Shown one piece after another: positions 1 through 10,241 of a stretch of 64,000 nucleotides of DNA. This stretch comes from Nitzschia sp. pyKryTriq1. Lineage: Eukaryota; Bacillariophyta; Bacillariophyceae; Bacillariales; Bacillariaceae. The notes beneath the pieces are model-generated. The model was not told the origin of the DNA. It did not search any database and saw nothing but the letters and a program-made list of their open reading frames with translations. The translations under genes and the position numbers were made by a program. The DNA lies in assembly GCA_956465555.1 (NCBI GenBank), contig OY101118.1, forward strand, positions 930,001 to 994,000, given 5' to 3'. Position 1 is the first letter of the stretch, and each line of letters opens with the position of its first letter.

Positions 1-1
1 A

Positions 2-901
2 GACAGGCCACTGAAATGGCAATGGGGCCCTGATCCTATTGGAGTCAACCCACGAGCCGGGAATGCCCCAGGGGCCTGCTATTCGAGAAAGGAGCGAACT
101 TTAGACTTCTTCTCTTCAAAATCCGATGGAAAGCTCAATCATTCAATTCGATCCTTCGATGTCGTTGCGCACGAAACTGGACACGCAATTCTCGATGCCA
201 TTCGGCCTGGCTATTGGTCCAGTTGGCAGGCTGAGACCGGTGCACTGCACGAATCTTTCGCAGATCTCACGGTGATTTTTGCAACCATTGCGCAGCTTGA
301 TCTATGTCGATCAATCATATTTCTGTCGAGAGGTGACCTTAAGGACAAATCTTACTTCTGGATTGCAAACGGGGGATCAGCAGTTCCACAGGACAGTGGG
401 GCCGGGAAAGGATTCGCTTCAGCAGAGCATGACTTGACCATGTACGAGGTGGCAGCAGAGGTCCATGATATTTCGCTGGTTTTCACTGGGGCTGTGTACG
501 ATATTCTTGCGGATGTCTTCGCACACCAGCGCAACCCAGCAGTCAAAGACGACACCGAGACATTGTTCAAGGTCGGTCAGCACATGACAGACTTGCTTCT
601 CAAAGCCATTATTCAAGGCCCGCCTCAAAATGCAACTTTCAAGGATATTGCTGACCGAATGATCTCATGTGAGAAGAGCAATAAAATCAAGCAAATCATC
701 CGGCGTCATTTCGAAGGCCGATGCATCCTTGGGAAGGATAGGATCGTCCCGCCGTTGAGGCCTGTCGATGTCATCCGTTGGGGAAACTGCCGTTGCTGCC
801 TATCGTCAGAGGAGCACCTGGACGTAGTAGAGGACGGTATGAGGAATGGGTTAAGCTGTCTGCCCACTGCAAAAAGACTGGTGAATCCAAAATCAAGATG
901 A
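2..901 (+). CDS. Gluzincin (thermolysin-like) metallopeptidase, 3' part
   Basis: The reading frame is already open at the first complete codon of the window, so the 5' end lies outside; about 299 residues are visible. It contains HETGH (170-184), the HExxH motif giving two zinc-binding histidines and the catalytic glutamate. About 20 residues on is GALHESFAD (239-265), which fits the downstream Glu/Asp motif that supplies the third zinc ligand in thermolysin-like gluzincins. The upstream stretch (GPDPIGVNPRAG, then RTLDFF) resembles the substrate-cleft side of such enzymes. The remaining 200 residues are mostly helical with no recognised domain. The protein ends 81 bp before the stop of the opposite-strand gene. 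Substrate and location are unknown because the N terminus is missing. Zinc peptidase is a fairly safe call; the exact family (M4-like or another gluzincin) is not settled. Confidence 0.75.
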   Translation, partial: DRPLKWQWGPDPIGVNPRAGNAPGACYSRKERTLDFFSSKSDGKLNHSIRSFDVVAHETGHAILDAIRPGYWSSWQAETGALHESFADLTVIFATIAQLDLCRSIIFLSRGDLKDKSYFWIANGGSAVPQDSGAGKGFASAEHDLTMYEVAAEVHDISLVFTGAVYDILADVFAHQRNPAVKDDTETLFKVGQHMTDLLLKAIIQGPPQNATFKDIADRMISCEKSNKIKQIIRRHFEGRCILGKDRIVPPLRPVDVIRWGNCRCCLSSEEHLDVVEDGMRNGLSCLPTAKRLVNPKSR

Positions 902-982
902 GTGTAACATATCACTCCCTGTGAACTATAATATATTCGCTTTTCGTGGGATTCTACGTTTAATTCATTAGCCTATCGTAGC

Positions 983-1931
983 TTACTCCTTGGCACCAAA
1001 GATACCCTCCAAGAAACCTGGCCCATCAGCTACAAGTGCGTCGTCGATCTCTTGTTGAGTGGGCTGTTTGACAAACTTCTTATCCTTAATGAAGCCGGCC
1101 TTTTTCAATCGCATGGCCTGAGGATTTTGCAGAAGAGTGAATCCTTTACCATCTTCATTCATAATCACGACTTGGCCATCGAAAGGACCGAAATTAGCCG
1201 ACTGCGATAGTGGAAGAAAATGAATGAGCAACTCGAATTTATTTTTGAATGACTTTGCATCAAACCATACTTACAACATCGTTCATGAGAGTCCTTTGCT
1301 GTACTTGAAGGTCGTTCTTTTCTCGATTATCATCTGATTGCTGCCTGAGACGCTGTATCAAAACATTTGCATCATTTTCCTCATCCATGCGAGCTTTTTC
1401 TTCCTTTCGTTTCACCATTGTCGTGGGCTGTTGGAAGTATTTATCGGATTTGTCGTTGTCGTTTTCTTGCGTCCTTTCCTCGGTTTTAAGGCAAGCCCCG
1501 AGAGGTCCCCGTTTTGTACAAATCTTCCAAAATTATGAGCGAAACGACAAGACACGATACCCTCACACAACATTTTTCAGATTGGGCCTTACCATGACAG
1601 TCTCTCCCGTGAACAAAGTTGGTGCTTCGGTTTCCCGTCCAAACTCGTCGGCATAAACGGGATTTGCACTCAAAAATACCGATGCTAGAACTACCGCTGC
1701 CGAGGTTCGAAGCACTCCAGCAACGTCATTTCGCTCATGGAGCTCAAAATTCCTCGTTGGCGTTTTCCCTTCTTGTGATTTCTGGATCAATCGATTGTTG
1801 GAACCGCCAAAAGAGGAGAATCCCAACCCTGGTGCCATCATTGACACCAGTAGGGTACCCACAAACGCCATTTCCACCTTGTTTCGAGAGGTAAACATTT
1901 TTAGCCGCAAAGACGAGTACGGTTCACTCAA
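983..1931 (-). CDS. Plastid-targeted conserved protein of unknown function
   Basis: Three exons read 1931-1593, 1523-1275 and 1201-983. All junctions are GT-AG and phase 0, giving 268 residues. The N terminus has a hydrophobic signal stretch ending in GLGFSSFGG, typical of diatom plastid presequences. A second hydrophobic segment ending NPVYADEFG looks like a thylakoid-lumen or inner-membrane signal with an A-x-A-like site. The mature part contains ICTKRGPLGACLKTEERT, a charged helical stretch and a C-terminal segment starting FGPFDGQVVIMNEDG. These blocks recall a conserved hypothetical protein of algal plastids, but I can name no activity. A second in-frame Met (residue 12) may be the real start, since it sits closer to the signal core. 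The gene is divergent from the FTR variable-chain gene and may share its promoter. Confidence 0.8.
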
Positions 1932-2448
1932 GTCTCAGGTGAGTGTACGTAGATCCGAATGATGATTCAATATAAGAGATTATGAGGCCTTCAACAAAGC
2001 CAACAGACATGAACAACGTGATCGTTGTCTGTGTCGGACGTCGTCTCGATCTTGCGGTTGAGAAAAGACATGGATCCAGATTTTCAGTTTGTGACGTCGA
2101 AAACACGTCATCGTCTGTCCCCCGACCGGATGAGCAGAAAACGAATGAATGCACGCGTATTTGCACGCACCGGATCTTTCGTGCATCATCATGTACCGTT
2201 GCCGTACGAGTATTGTAGTACGAGTATCGCGGCCATCATCGCCACATGCATCGTCGTCGCTCGCCGCCTCTGATGTCAACTCTCAACTTTTGTTGTTTCC
2301 ATGCATCGACGCACGGCCTACGGTACATTATTTCTTCGTCTTCTTCTTCTCTCTACTAGATAGAGAAACATTTCAACCTCTTCAAAGTGAATTCCTGCTG
2401 TAAAACCAATCCTGTACCTTTGTTGAAAATCTTTGAAGTAAAGATAAG
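1932..2448. promoter_or_regulatory. Divergent promoter between two plastid-protein genes
   Basis: This 517-bp gap lies between two head-to-head genes that both encode plastid-type presequences. It holds TGACGT at 2092-2097 and ACGTCA at 2105-2110, an inverted pair seven bases apart. It also has GTAC-rich DNA around 2194-2225. TGACGT-type elements are known CO2/cAMP-responsive sites for bZIP factors in the carbonic anhydrase promoter of Phaeodactylum. Shared control of the two flanking genes is an inference from position only. Confidence 0.5.
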
Positions 2449-2994
2449 ATGAGAGTTCCAAGATCTTCGATGAGTTCCCTGATGATTCTCATGCTACTAT
2501 TACAGCTTCTGCCGACTTGCAGTGGATTCTTCGCGGTAACTTCTTCCAGAACGATTGTTGTCCATAGTAGCGTTGTTTCAAAGAAGAGTCGACATATTAA
2601 AGCTACATTATTCAACAGTGTTGATCGCATGGCAGCAGCAGAACGACAACTTACTATAGACGACAAGAACGGGGACTCGATCTCAGTGGGATGCGTCGTA
2701 AGAGTGGCAGCCGAGAACCTGAAAGCATATCAGGTCCCAGCAAAAGGATATGGAAAATTCAACGAAAATAAAGAATTTGTGGCTGCCACGGCAGGCGGGG
2801 AACGAGAAACGAAAAGTCTTCTCCTCCCAGTGGGGTTACGAGGTGTTGTGGCTAAGGTGTATAACGTCGAGGCTGTCAGCTCCAACTTTCCGATCCAAGT
2901 GAAATTTACCCCCGGGGAGAACACAGACGAGGGCTATGATCCACCGGTAGCATTTCTGATGCACTTTGGTTCGCGAGAAGTGGAATGCGTATAA
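2449..2994 (+). CDS. FTRV: Ferredoxin-thioredoxin reductase, variable (alpha) chain
   Basis: Single exon, 181 residues. A signal peptide ends at LPTCSGFFAV, a plastid-type S-G|F-F site, and is followed by a Ser/Thr/Arg-rich transit region. The mature domain has the small SH3-like barrel of the FTR variable chain. VGCVVRVAAENLKAYQVP matches the first strands. GLRGVVAKV is the glycine turn. SSNFPIQVKF corresponds to the conserved ISANLPVLVKF segment, and FLMHFGSREVECV to the closing HF-DEVE strand. The protein would pair with the Fe-S catalytic chain in the stroma and help pass electrons from ferredoxin to thioredoxins. It is longer than cyanobacterial FtrV because of the presequence and a loop around NENKEFVAATAGGERE. 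Divergent from the plastid gene upstream. Confidence 0.75.
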   Translation: MRVPRSSMSSLMILMLLLQLLPTCSGFFAVTSSRTIVVHSSVVSKKSRHIKATLFNSVDRMAAAERQLTIDDKNGDSISVGCVVRVAAENLKAYQVPAKGYGKFNENKEFVAATAGGERETKSLLLPVGLRGVVAKVYNVEAVSSNFPIQVKFTPGENTDEGYDPPVAFLMHFGSREVECV

Positions 2995-3249
2995 TGGAAT
3001 GAATCATCTTCTATCTCTGATCTGAGATTTGGATTGCCGCGGTATGCTCTAAATTCGTTCTTGCACCAGCAAGCAACGTCCCACCAAATCACCGAACAAA
3101 AATATCGAAGAACTACGACAGATTTTTCGATTCTTCTCAGTAACTGAAATTATAAGAATACAGTGCCTTGATCTATGTACCACTGCACTATCAGTTTCTC
3201 GTCAATCGGAAGTAAGAGGAATTCTTGTCTCAAGAACTCAATAGCTAGT

Positions 3250-4081
3250 CTAGTTGCCTTCCTTCTTTTCCTCCACGTACTTTGAAACATAGTCCTGACG
3301 AGATGGATGTTCTTCTTGAGGGCGGTTGAAAGGGGTCCATACAGGCTGTCCCTTGAAAAGGCGCATGGCGTGGATATAATCCTTCTCGTCGCAAGTGAAT
3401 CGGTGGTAAATACCCTCAGGGAGCGTCATTAGATCTCCCTTTTTTACGTGAATTCGGATCCACTTATCATCAGTATCGCGAACGTCAAAAAATCCAGATC
3501 CATCCAAAATGTAACGAATTTCCTCTGCATCATGAATATGTTCTTCAAAGAATGCCTTGACCTTGTCCTCAAATCCTGGCAGATGGTCCGGATGGACAGT
3601 GATGATATCAGCGTAGCTATAGCCCCTGTCGTCACGAATCTGGCTCAAACGCGGATCAGCAGAGTCGTTGGGATCCCATGGGATGGCTTTGACAGGGTAC
3701 GAATACTTTTCAGCATCCATTTTCCAGTACTGGATTCCCAGCTTTTTGCAACCATCAACCGAAGCGGGCTTGTTCGGTTCTTGACGGTTCTCCTTCTTTT
3801 GATCTTCGACATCACCCTCAACCATGTACCAAGCTACAGTACAGACAGTAATAGTAAATGGCATTCAAAAACAAGTTAGCAATCTTCGAGTTCAACCCCA
3901 ACGGCTGCCATTTTGAATTTTCCGAACTGTCGCATCATTCGACCGTTGACAAGAAAAAAGTGAAAGGACCGTATCTTCAATGCTTACCTTCGGGCCATTC
4001 TTCGTCGGGGCTTTGGGGAACAGACATCTTTTGCTTTTTCGCTTCGGGAACAACAGATTCAGTTTTGGCTTCCGCGCTCAT
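3250..4081 (-). CDS. ARD1: Acireductone dioxygenase (methionine salvage)
   Basis: Two exons, 4081-3988 and 3833-3250, give 225 residues with a phase-1 GT-AG intron of 154 bp. The cupin core is complete: EEHIHDAEEIRYIL holds the H-x-H-x3-E metal ligands and LPEGIYHRF holds the distal histidine. The family's WxMD opening is seen as YWKMDAEKYSYP, and the C-terminal PVWTPFNRP block is typical. The enzyme oxidises the acireductone of the methionine salvage cycle: the Fe2+ form makes the keto-acid precursor of methionine, and the Ni2+ form makes an off-pathway product. A charged extension of about 30 residues, ending in the first exon, precedes the family start; it has no hydrophobic signal, so a cytosolic protein is expected. 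Head-to-head with cyclophilin A. Confidence 0.93.
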
Positions 4082-4600
4082 TGTGTGTATTTCGAATGCA
4101 CAGGTAGGGACCTAGTCTAGAATGAATCTTCGAGAAAGGGCCATGATGCGTCTCTTGAATGTAGAATGAATCATCATCTGCTCTCTGCTAGTACATACTC
4201 GTACGGTGGGGGTGGCGTTTCAGCTTGTTTCCTTTGCTTGCCCATCAACAAGGCGGCGAAAAGATCCGCGCGAACCCGCCGGTGGTCGCTCGGTGGAACA
4301 CCTGGCACGAGCCCAGTATTTAGGGGGGCACGTGGAAGAAGTCAGTACGAAATGTACTTACGTGCGAGTAAAATAGCTACACGAGGTCGGTTTCGAAGTC
4401 GAGTGAGGAGCATCGCCAGGCCTTCGCGTTCCCGGGCGCCACACCACCGACCGATGATGATCCAAATAAAATCCAAAACAACTCCGACGCCATCCCGATC
4501 GGGATCGCGAAGACACCGCAACGGCTCTCGACAACACAACAATTGATTTCAGGATTAAAATCCGATTACGTTTCAATCCAATTTCACCAATTTGAACAAC
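4082..4600. other. Divergent intergenic gap, ARD / cyclophilin A
   Basis: The gap contains only low-scoring open frames on both strands. The longest, on the minus strand (to 4358), overlaps the start and first intron of cyclophilin and has no recognisable content. Short Arg-rich frames reflect a CG-rich stretch around 4250-4450. It most likely holds the two promoters and 5' UTRs. Confidence 0.5.
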
Positions 4601-5763
4601 ATGTGAGTGTGAAGTTGGGATGCACTGTAGCCCTTTAGAGGTGTGATGGTGCGAACCCCTTTTGTTCTTGGGGCTGCATCGACGAGAGTCGCCACCATTT
4701 TCAAGCCTCGATGTCTGGGATCGAACTGTCCACCGATATGAGAAGCCGGAAAGATCCAGTAGAGCATCCACGTAGGTTTCTACGGGACCGAAATGACCGC
4801 AGTTTCTCACAACCCCGATTTTGTTTCTATGCCTCGTGAACACGTACAACAGGTCTAACCCCAAGGTTTTCTTTGATATTACCATCGGTGGATCCCCCGC
4901 CGGACGCATCGTCATGGAGCTTCGTGCTGATGTGGTCCCCAAGACTGCTGAGAATTTCGTGAGTGTCAATCTTCGCACTGTTCCTGCAGGTCGGCCGGCA
5001 CGACAAACAAGACTACAATTATGCTCACACTACTTTAACTCTTCTACCCTTTTTGCAGCGATGCTTGTGCACTGGTGAAAAGGGATTCGGATTTGCTGGA
5101 TCGAGCTTCCACCGTGTGATCCCTGGATTCATGTGCCAAGGTTTGTGCTTTTCAAGTTGTTGCCGTGTTGAAGATTGAAAATGACACAAAAGAAATAATG
5201 CTAACCATATTCAAATGTTTCAACTATCAGGGGGAGACTTCACCAACCACAATGGAACCGGTGGAAAGTCCATCTACGGTACGTGCTATAAGAATGAGTG
5301 TAAATAATATGCTCGGGAGGATGAGCTTGCCGACATTCACTAACACTGATTTCTTTCGCCATCTGACGTCAATCCGAATTGTAGGTGGAAAGTTCCCTGA
5401 CGAGAACTTCAAGCTGAAGCACACTGGACCTGGAATTCTTTCCATGGCCAACGCTGGACCAAACACCAACGGATCGCAATGTGAGTGTTTTGTTGTTTCT
5501 TGATGCACTTTACGAATTGTGTTTGCCGTCGGTCCCCTCCTGACAATTGAACGTGATGAATCTTCTCTTTCCTCTTTGCTTCTGTTTTAACTTTTACCCA
5601 AGTCTTCCTTTGCACTGCCGAGACTGCGTGGCTGGATGGCAAGCACTGCGTTTTCGGATCCGTTGTCGAGGGCATGGACGTTGTCCAGGCCATTGAAGGC
5701 GTCGGATCTGGGTCTGGTGCTACCAAGGCCAAGGTCACGATCGCCGCCAGCGGACAGCTCTAA
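4601..5763 (+). CDS. PPIA: Cyclophilin A-type peptidyl-prolyl isomerase
   Basis: Six exons: 4601-4602, 4853-4958, 5059-5140, 5231-5278, 5385-5480 and 5603-5763. The start codon itself is split: AT ends exon 1 at a GTGAGT donor, and the G opens exon 2 (G TCT AAC CCC), giving [14 protein letters not shown]. No other in-frame ATG precedes the conserved VFFDI strand. The core is a complete cyclophilin: [16 protein letters not shown] has the catalytic Arg and the Phe/Met/Gln pocket, [15 protein letters not shown] the Ala-Asn-Ala surface, and [10 protein letters not shown] the binding Trp and the closing strand. The product is about 164 residues with no presequence, so it is a cytosolic or nuclear cis-trans prolyl isomerase and the target of cyclosporin in this family. 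All introns are about 80-120 bp except the first (250 bp). Confidence 0.93.
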
Positions 5764-6441
5764 GCGTGTCGTTAAGATACACTGATGATTTCAGTGTTGA
5801 ACCTGCTGGCTCGTGGTGGTGTATCTCGTCGGAGTTCAGGATACTGTAGCAGGAGACACAGTTTCGTAGATACGGCAAGCATATATTAGAACTACAGGGA
5901 CAAATTAGTTGATCATCTATTATTTCCCGTTGATAGTCTGGTTGTTTTCATTAATTTTTACTCCATGTCTTTGATCGATGGACTTGTTCTTTAGACAGTT
6001 CGTACGGTGTAGAAATAGATGGAGAGATCATCCCATCATCGTCGTTCACATCACAAAACCCAGCTAGTCTAGAGTAGCAGTCTTCGTATCGACTAATCCG
6101 ACCATTGTTCCGCATGGAAGATAGGAAGATCGAAGAGCCCGCGCGCCGCTGCGAGGCACAAGCCACAACCACAAACTGGCACGGCGAAACCCGCTCTGTT
6201 CATGTGGGGACTCGTACCGGTACGAGTATTGCGATGGCTCGAAGGTCGAATAAAAAGGCCGACGAGCCGAAAGCCGAAGAGTCGTCGTCGTCAATACTCG
6301 TATTACAAATCTTACTTGCATCCAAATATTGCAGCGCCACTGCTTGCTTTTCATCTCGTAATAGCACCAACAAGCCTTAGTATTCATCCTAATTCGAATC
6401 ATCATTCATCATCATCATCATCATCGCGTCGCGCCGCCGCC
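5764..6441. other. Intergenic gap and 5' UTR of the MYST gene
   Basis: No gene was recognised. A GTACCGGTACGAGT cluster lies near 6216 and an (ATC)n run at about 6402-6425, just before the GCCGCCGCC leader that precedes the MYST start. Open frames here are short and simple-sequence driven. Confidence 0.5.
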
Positions 6442-7999
6442 ATGACCAATGAATCATCAGAAGTCCCGCCGCTGCTTGACAAACCTCTCAACATCGATGA
6501 CAGATGCGATGTCCGATGGCGGGGCGGCGATCAAAAGTTACCGGCCGTCATCATCGAACGGCGCCCACACAATTATCGGAAACGCAAGACCAAGAAAGAG
6601 CCCATCGCCCCTCCCGTGGATCACCTGAAGCCGGACGAAGTGGATTACTACGTTCATTATGTGGATCACGACAGGTAAGACTGATCAATCTATCGGCTGA
6701 TAGATTGATCGATCGATCGATTGATTGACTGGCTCGTCTCTTTGGAAAATGTTGGATCCTCTATTAGAAGGCCGGGTCGCTCATATTTTCGTTTCGTTAC
6801 CGTCTACCAATTCTAGGCGCCTAGATGAGTGGGTTACCTTGGATCGATTCGAACTAGAGACGTTGCAGCGTGCTGAAAAGAAGGAGGAGACCGAAGAATC
6901 GGAAGGGGATGCGCGAAAGTTGAGGAAGCGCAGCAATGTCAACATCGATTACGGGCCAGAAGGTGGACCGAATGCGGAATCCATTCTGTCGGGCGGAAAC
7001 TGGCGAGGTGGTTCGGGGGATCCTTCCTTGGCAGCGTTGGAACGCGAGCACGAGGAAACGACAAAAGTCAAGAATATTGACAAAATTTTCATGGGAGGCT
7101 GGGAGGTCGAATGCTGGTACTTTTCTCCTTATCCCGATGAGTACGCCGAGGTAGACACTCTCTACGTTTGTGAGTTCTGTCTGAGCTACATGCGGATGAA
7201 GAAGACATATCGCAAGCATCGCGCCACATGCGCTAGGCGCTGTCCTCCCGGAAAAGAAATCTATCGGGAGCTTGGTTTGAGTGTCTTTGAAGTGGACGGG
7301 AAGGAGCACAGAGTCTACTGTCAGAATTTGTGTCTACTGGCAAAGCTGTTCCTGGACCACAAGACTCTTTACTACGATGTCGATCCTTTCTACTTTTACA
7401 TCATTTGCGCTGTTGACGATCATGGTGCTCACATAGTCGGTTACTTTTCGAAGGAAAAACATTCGGCGGAGGAATACAATTTGGCATGTATTCTAACGTT
7501 CCCTCAATACCAAAAGCACGGATACGGCAAATTCATCATTTCCCTCTCGTACGAACTGAGCAAACGAGAAGGAAAGACTGGGTCGCCAGAGAAACCGCTC
7601 TCAGATCTCGGAAAGATTTCCTATCGAAGCTACTGGACCCACATTCTTCTAAATCTTTTGGCGGCGCATGATCCCAAGGAGGATATTTCGATCAAGGACA
7701 TGTCCATGAAGACAGGGATCAAAACTGAGGACATTATCTCCACTCTACAGTACTTGGATATGATCAAGTGTTGGAAGGGTCAGCATGTCGTCTACGTCAA
7801 ACAAAAGACTATCGATGACTACATGAAGCAAAAGTAAGTTCCAATGGGGATAATTGCTAAAGCGATGCTGCAGAGTTTCTTGTCTTCTAACCCACCATAT
7901 TCCTTTCTATTTTGTTTATGAACACTCAGAAAGCAGCTTCGCCTCTGTCAGACTGAATGCCTGAACTGGGGTCCACCAGCTAGCACGCAGGCGCGGTAA
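6442..7999 (+). CDS. KAT5: MYST-family histone acetyltransferase (Esa1/Tip60 type)
   Basis: Three exons, 6442-6674, 6817-7833 and 7930-7999, give 439 residues. The last intron is inferred because splicing replaces an early TAA with QLRLCQTECLNWGPP, which matches the usual C-terminal end of MYST enzymes. In order, the protein has an N-terminal tudor-knot/chromo-barrel (CDVRWRGG to HDRRLDEWV), a C2HC zinc finger (CEFCLSYMRMKKTYRKH with the following C), and the acetyltransferase fold. The fold includes NLACILTFPQYQKHGYGKF, holding the acetyl-CoA-binding Q-x-x-G-x-G loop and the active-site region, then ISYRSYWTHILL. The domain order and length match Esa1/Tip60, the catalytic subunit of NuA4, which acetylates H4 and H2A. 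The start follows a GCCGCCGCC leader. Its stop lies one base from the stop of the opposite-strand kinase gene. Confidence 0.92.
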
Positions 8000-8000
8000 T

Positions 8001-9900
8001 CTAAGATTGAAAGAATGGGTTTGAAAGGATGCCTCGAGCTGTAATGACCTGTAGCTTGTTCTTGTTCTCTGCCGCTTTTTCTCTTGCTTTGAAAAGCGTT
8101 TCTAGTACGGTCCACCCAGCACCATCGTTTTCGTCCAAAAGATCGACCAGGTTGCTCCAAACGTCCTCTGCTTCCACGTACTCACGAAATTGACTGATAT
8201 CCTTCTCAAAGATCTCACCTAGAAGTCGTTGGAGTGTATCTTCATCCGTTGCTGGCATAGGCGTTTCTGGGGATGGTAGCTCCGCCAATGAGGAAAGAAG
8301 CAGCCCCAAGAACACAAACCCGAGTGCATGTAAATCTTCTGCCATGGCGAAATTAGTCACAGCTAGCGAGCTCTCCCCTCTTCGGAAGGAAAAACCAAAG
8401 GATCGAGCCCTAGCAATGAACTCCTCATCAAATGCTGATTCCTCCAGAAGACCAGAGAAACCAAAGTCCGCAAGCTTGACCACCAGACCATTTCGACGGG
8501 TGAAATACACCGTCGAGGGCTCACGTTTGTCTTGCTGTGGGCTAGTCAAAACCAAACTACTTCGGCCGATACTTCTGTGAGCAATTCCACTATCGTGAAC
8601 ATCTGCGAGTGCTTTCACGGCGCCTTTCATGATCCCCTTGACTACGTAGTCTGCTCTTTCTCTCCACGATGGTAACGGTGGGGGTTCCACTATACCACCA
8701 AAAAAGTTTCGCTTCGGAGGGATCTGGGCCCTCCGTATTGCAGGAGGGACAGCATACGTTGAGATTGTATTCAGTCCAGCGTATTCATACACCACCCTTT
8801 CGAGACACAAGGATGAGATATATCTTGCGTTTGCAATTCAGCTACAGACGTCATTTCAGCCCATCATGACTTACCAGACGGCGTCGGGCTTGGGTGGTGG
8901 GACGCCCAAAGCTCTATAGAAATCGTTTCGATCCATCTCCCCTTCTAGTTCCGCAAGATTAACTTCCCCCAGAATTCCGAGGAAAGGTGCTTTGTTTAGT
9001 TGCTGTAACAGGTCACCAACATTTTTGTCATCCTTTCTAGCCAGCACAGACCTCGACGAAGCAATCTGAATCCATTCGCCACTAGCAACATCGTCGTCAT
9101 TGGACATCAAGTCAGACTGCAGTTTCCCTACCGAAAGCAATTCATATCTGGAAAGTTGCAGGGCAAGCTCCCCAGTGAATTCTTTCACAACGACGCGCCT
9201 GTCCAATCCTCTCGAACTCAGTGCACCGCCAAGGCGCCCTACAAACTCGCCTCGAAAGACTCGGACAACTGATCCACTACTTTTTCTCGTTCGCTTCGGT
9301 TTGGAAGAATCGAATGGATTCGGCTGCACCACTTTCCGATCGGAGGGATCCTCCTCGTTGACTTGATAATATTCCCAGTCTGTCACCTCGTCAAATCCCT
9401 TTTTTTGCCGTCCCAAAAAAGTTCATTAGACTGCACTCGATCGATCCTTTCCTTCACCCTCCAGTGACCATGATCTTACGTACCATATTGCCGACAAAGT
9501 CGGCAAGAATCAAATCCTGCCCCAGCGAGAATTGTCGAGTTTGAGTGCACGTCAGGTCTCGTGTACTTCGACCCTTGAATATACTGGAAAGTTGGGCGGC
9601 ATCATCCGCATTACTCCCCGGTACGAAATCGTCAAAATCTGACGTCCATTCTGTTTCTTCTCCAAGATGCAAAGCAGACGAAAATCTCGCTGGTCGACAA
9701 TCTCGGCTCGTCGGCCAAAGATTTCGACTTGCGGTGGTGGTAAACGCCAAAGAGTGTTGAACCTTGAATACAAGGCCGACGATGCATACTATCAGAGCTG
9801 CAGACATGTTTACTAACATTTCTCGTTTGTTTCTGTTGGTGACGGAGTAGGCTTTGTTGTTCTTGATCATGTGTTTGGGTGGTGTTTTAAAGCTCACCAA
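8001..9900 (-). CDS. Plastid-targeted protein kinase-like protein lacking the HRD aspartate
   Basis: Three exons, 9900-9484, 9398-8875 and 8796-8001, give 578 residues. The junctions were chosen to keep the frame. The signal core ALIVCIVGLVFKVQHSLAF ends at A|F, so the plastid is the likely destination; the Met at residue 32 is an alternative start. The kinase fold includes VVVKEFTGELA (the ATP-binding Lys), a hinge VVYEYAGLNTI, a catalytic loop HRSIGRSSLVL, and DFGFSGLL. The normal HRD aspartate is Ser here, while the Lys and DFG remain. Activity is therefore doubtful and the protein may be a pseudokinase; related plastid kinase-like proteins with a similar loop exist in plants as far as I recall. 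Exon 3 begins within a plausible AG acceptor at 8798-8797; this junction is the least certain. Confidence 0.75.
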
Positions 9901-10241
9901 CCATCGACTTCATGGATACTTGCGTACAAATACCAGGTATCGACGCAGAAAAATGAATGTCGTTCTTTTCTCCATCATCGTCCTCGCATAATTGATGTGA
10001 GACACGTGTCGTCACGATCTTTTATTGTGATGACGTTGAACATCCGGGGTCCTTAGACTCCTGTTCGTGATTAAAGCCGGTCACGAACTAGAGATAATAT
10101 CGTATTTTCGTTCTTCGTTCTTCGACATTACGACAACTGGCAACGACAGATTGTTTCTCTTGCTCCGAAAGACGACGACGATGATAGATTCATTCTACCG
10201 GTACGTGTACTGGGGTAGTATTTACAAAATCGGTCAGCATC
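9901..10241. promoter_or_regulatory. Divergent promoter, kinase-like gene / phosphatase gene
   Basis: The 341-bp head-to-head gap contains the 10-bp perfect palindrome GACACGTGTC (10001-10010) with a G-box core, and TGACGT in the TGATGACGTTG context near 10030. A GTACCGGTACGTGTAC-like patch (about 10197-10211) lies just upstream of the phosphatase start. Regulatory use is inferred. Confidence 0.45.

Noticed and set aside
4358-4978. 206-aa minus-strand open frame across the cyclophilin A start
   Set aside because: It overlaps real exons and intron on the other strand, is Arg/Ser-rich with no domain, and both flanking genes explain the DNA.
7835-7837. MYST protein ending at the TAA after DYMKQK
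   Set aside because: GTAAGT at this point and an AG at 7928-7929 give the family-typical C terminus ending in WGPP, so the TAA is taken as intronic.
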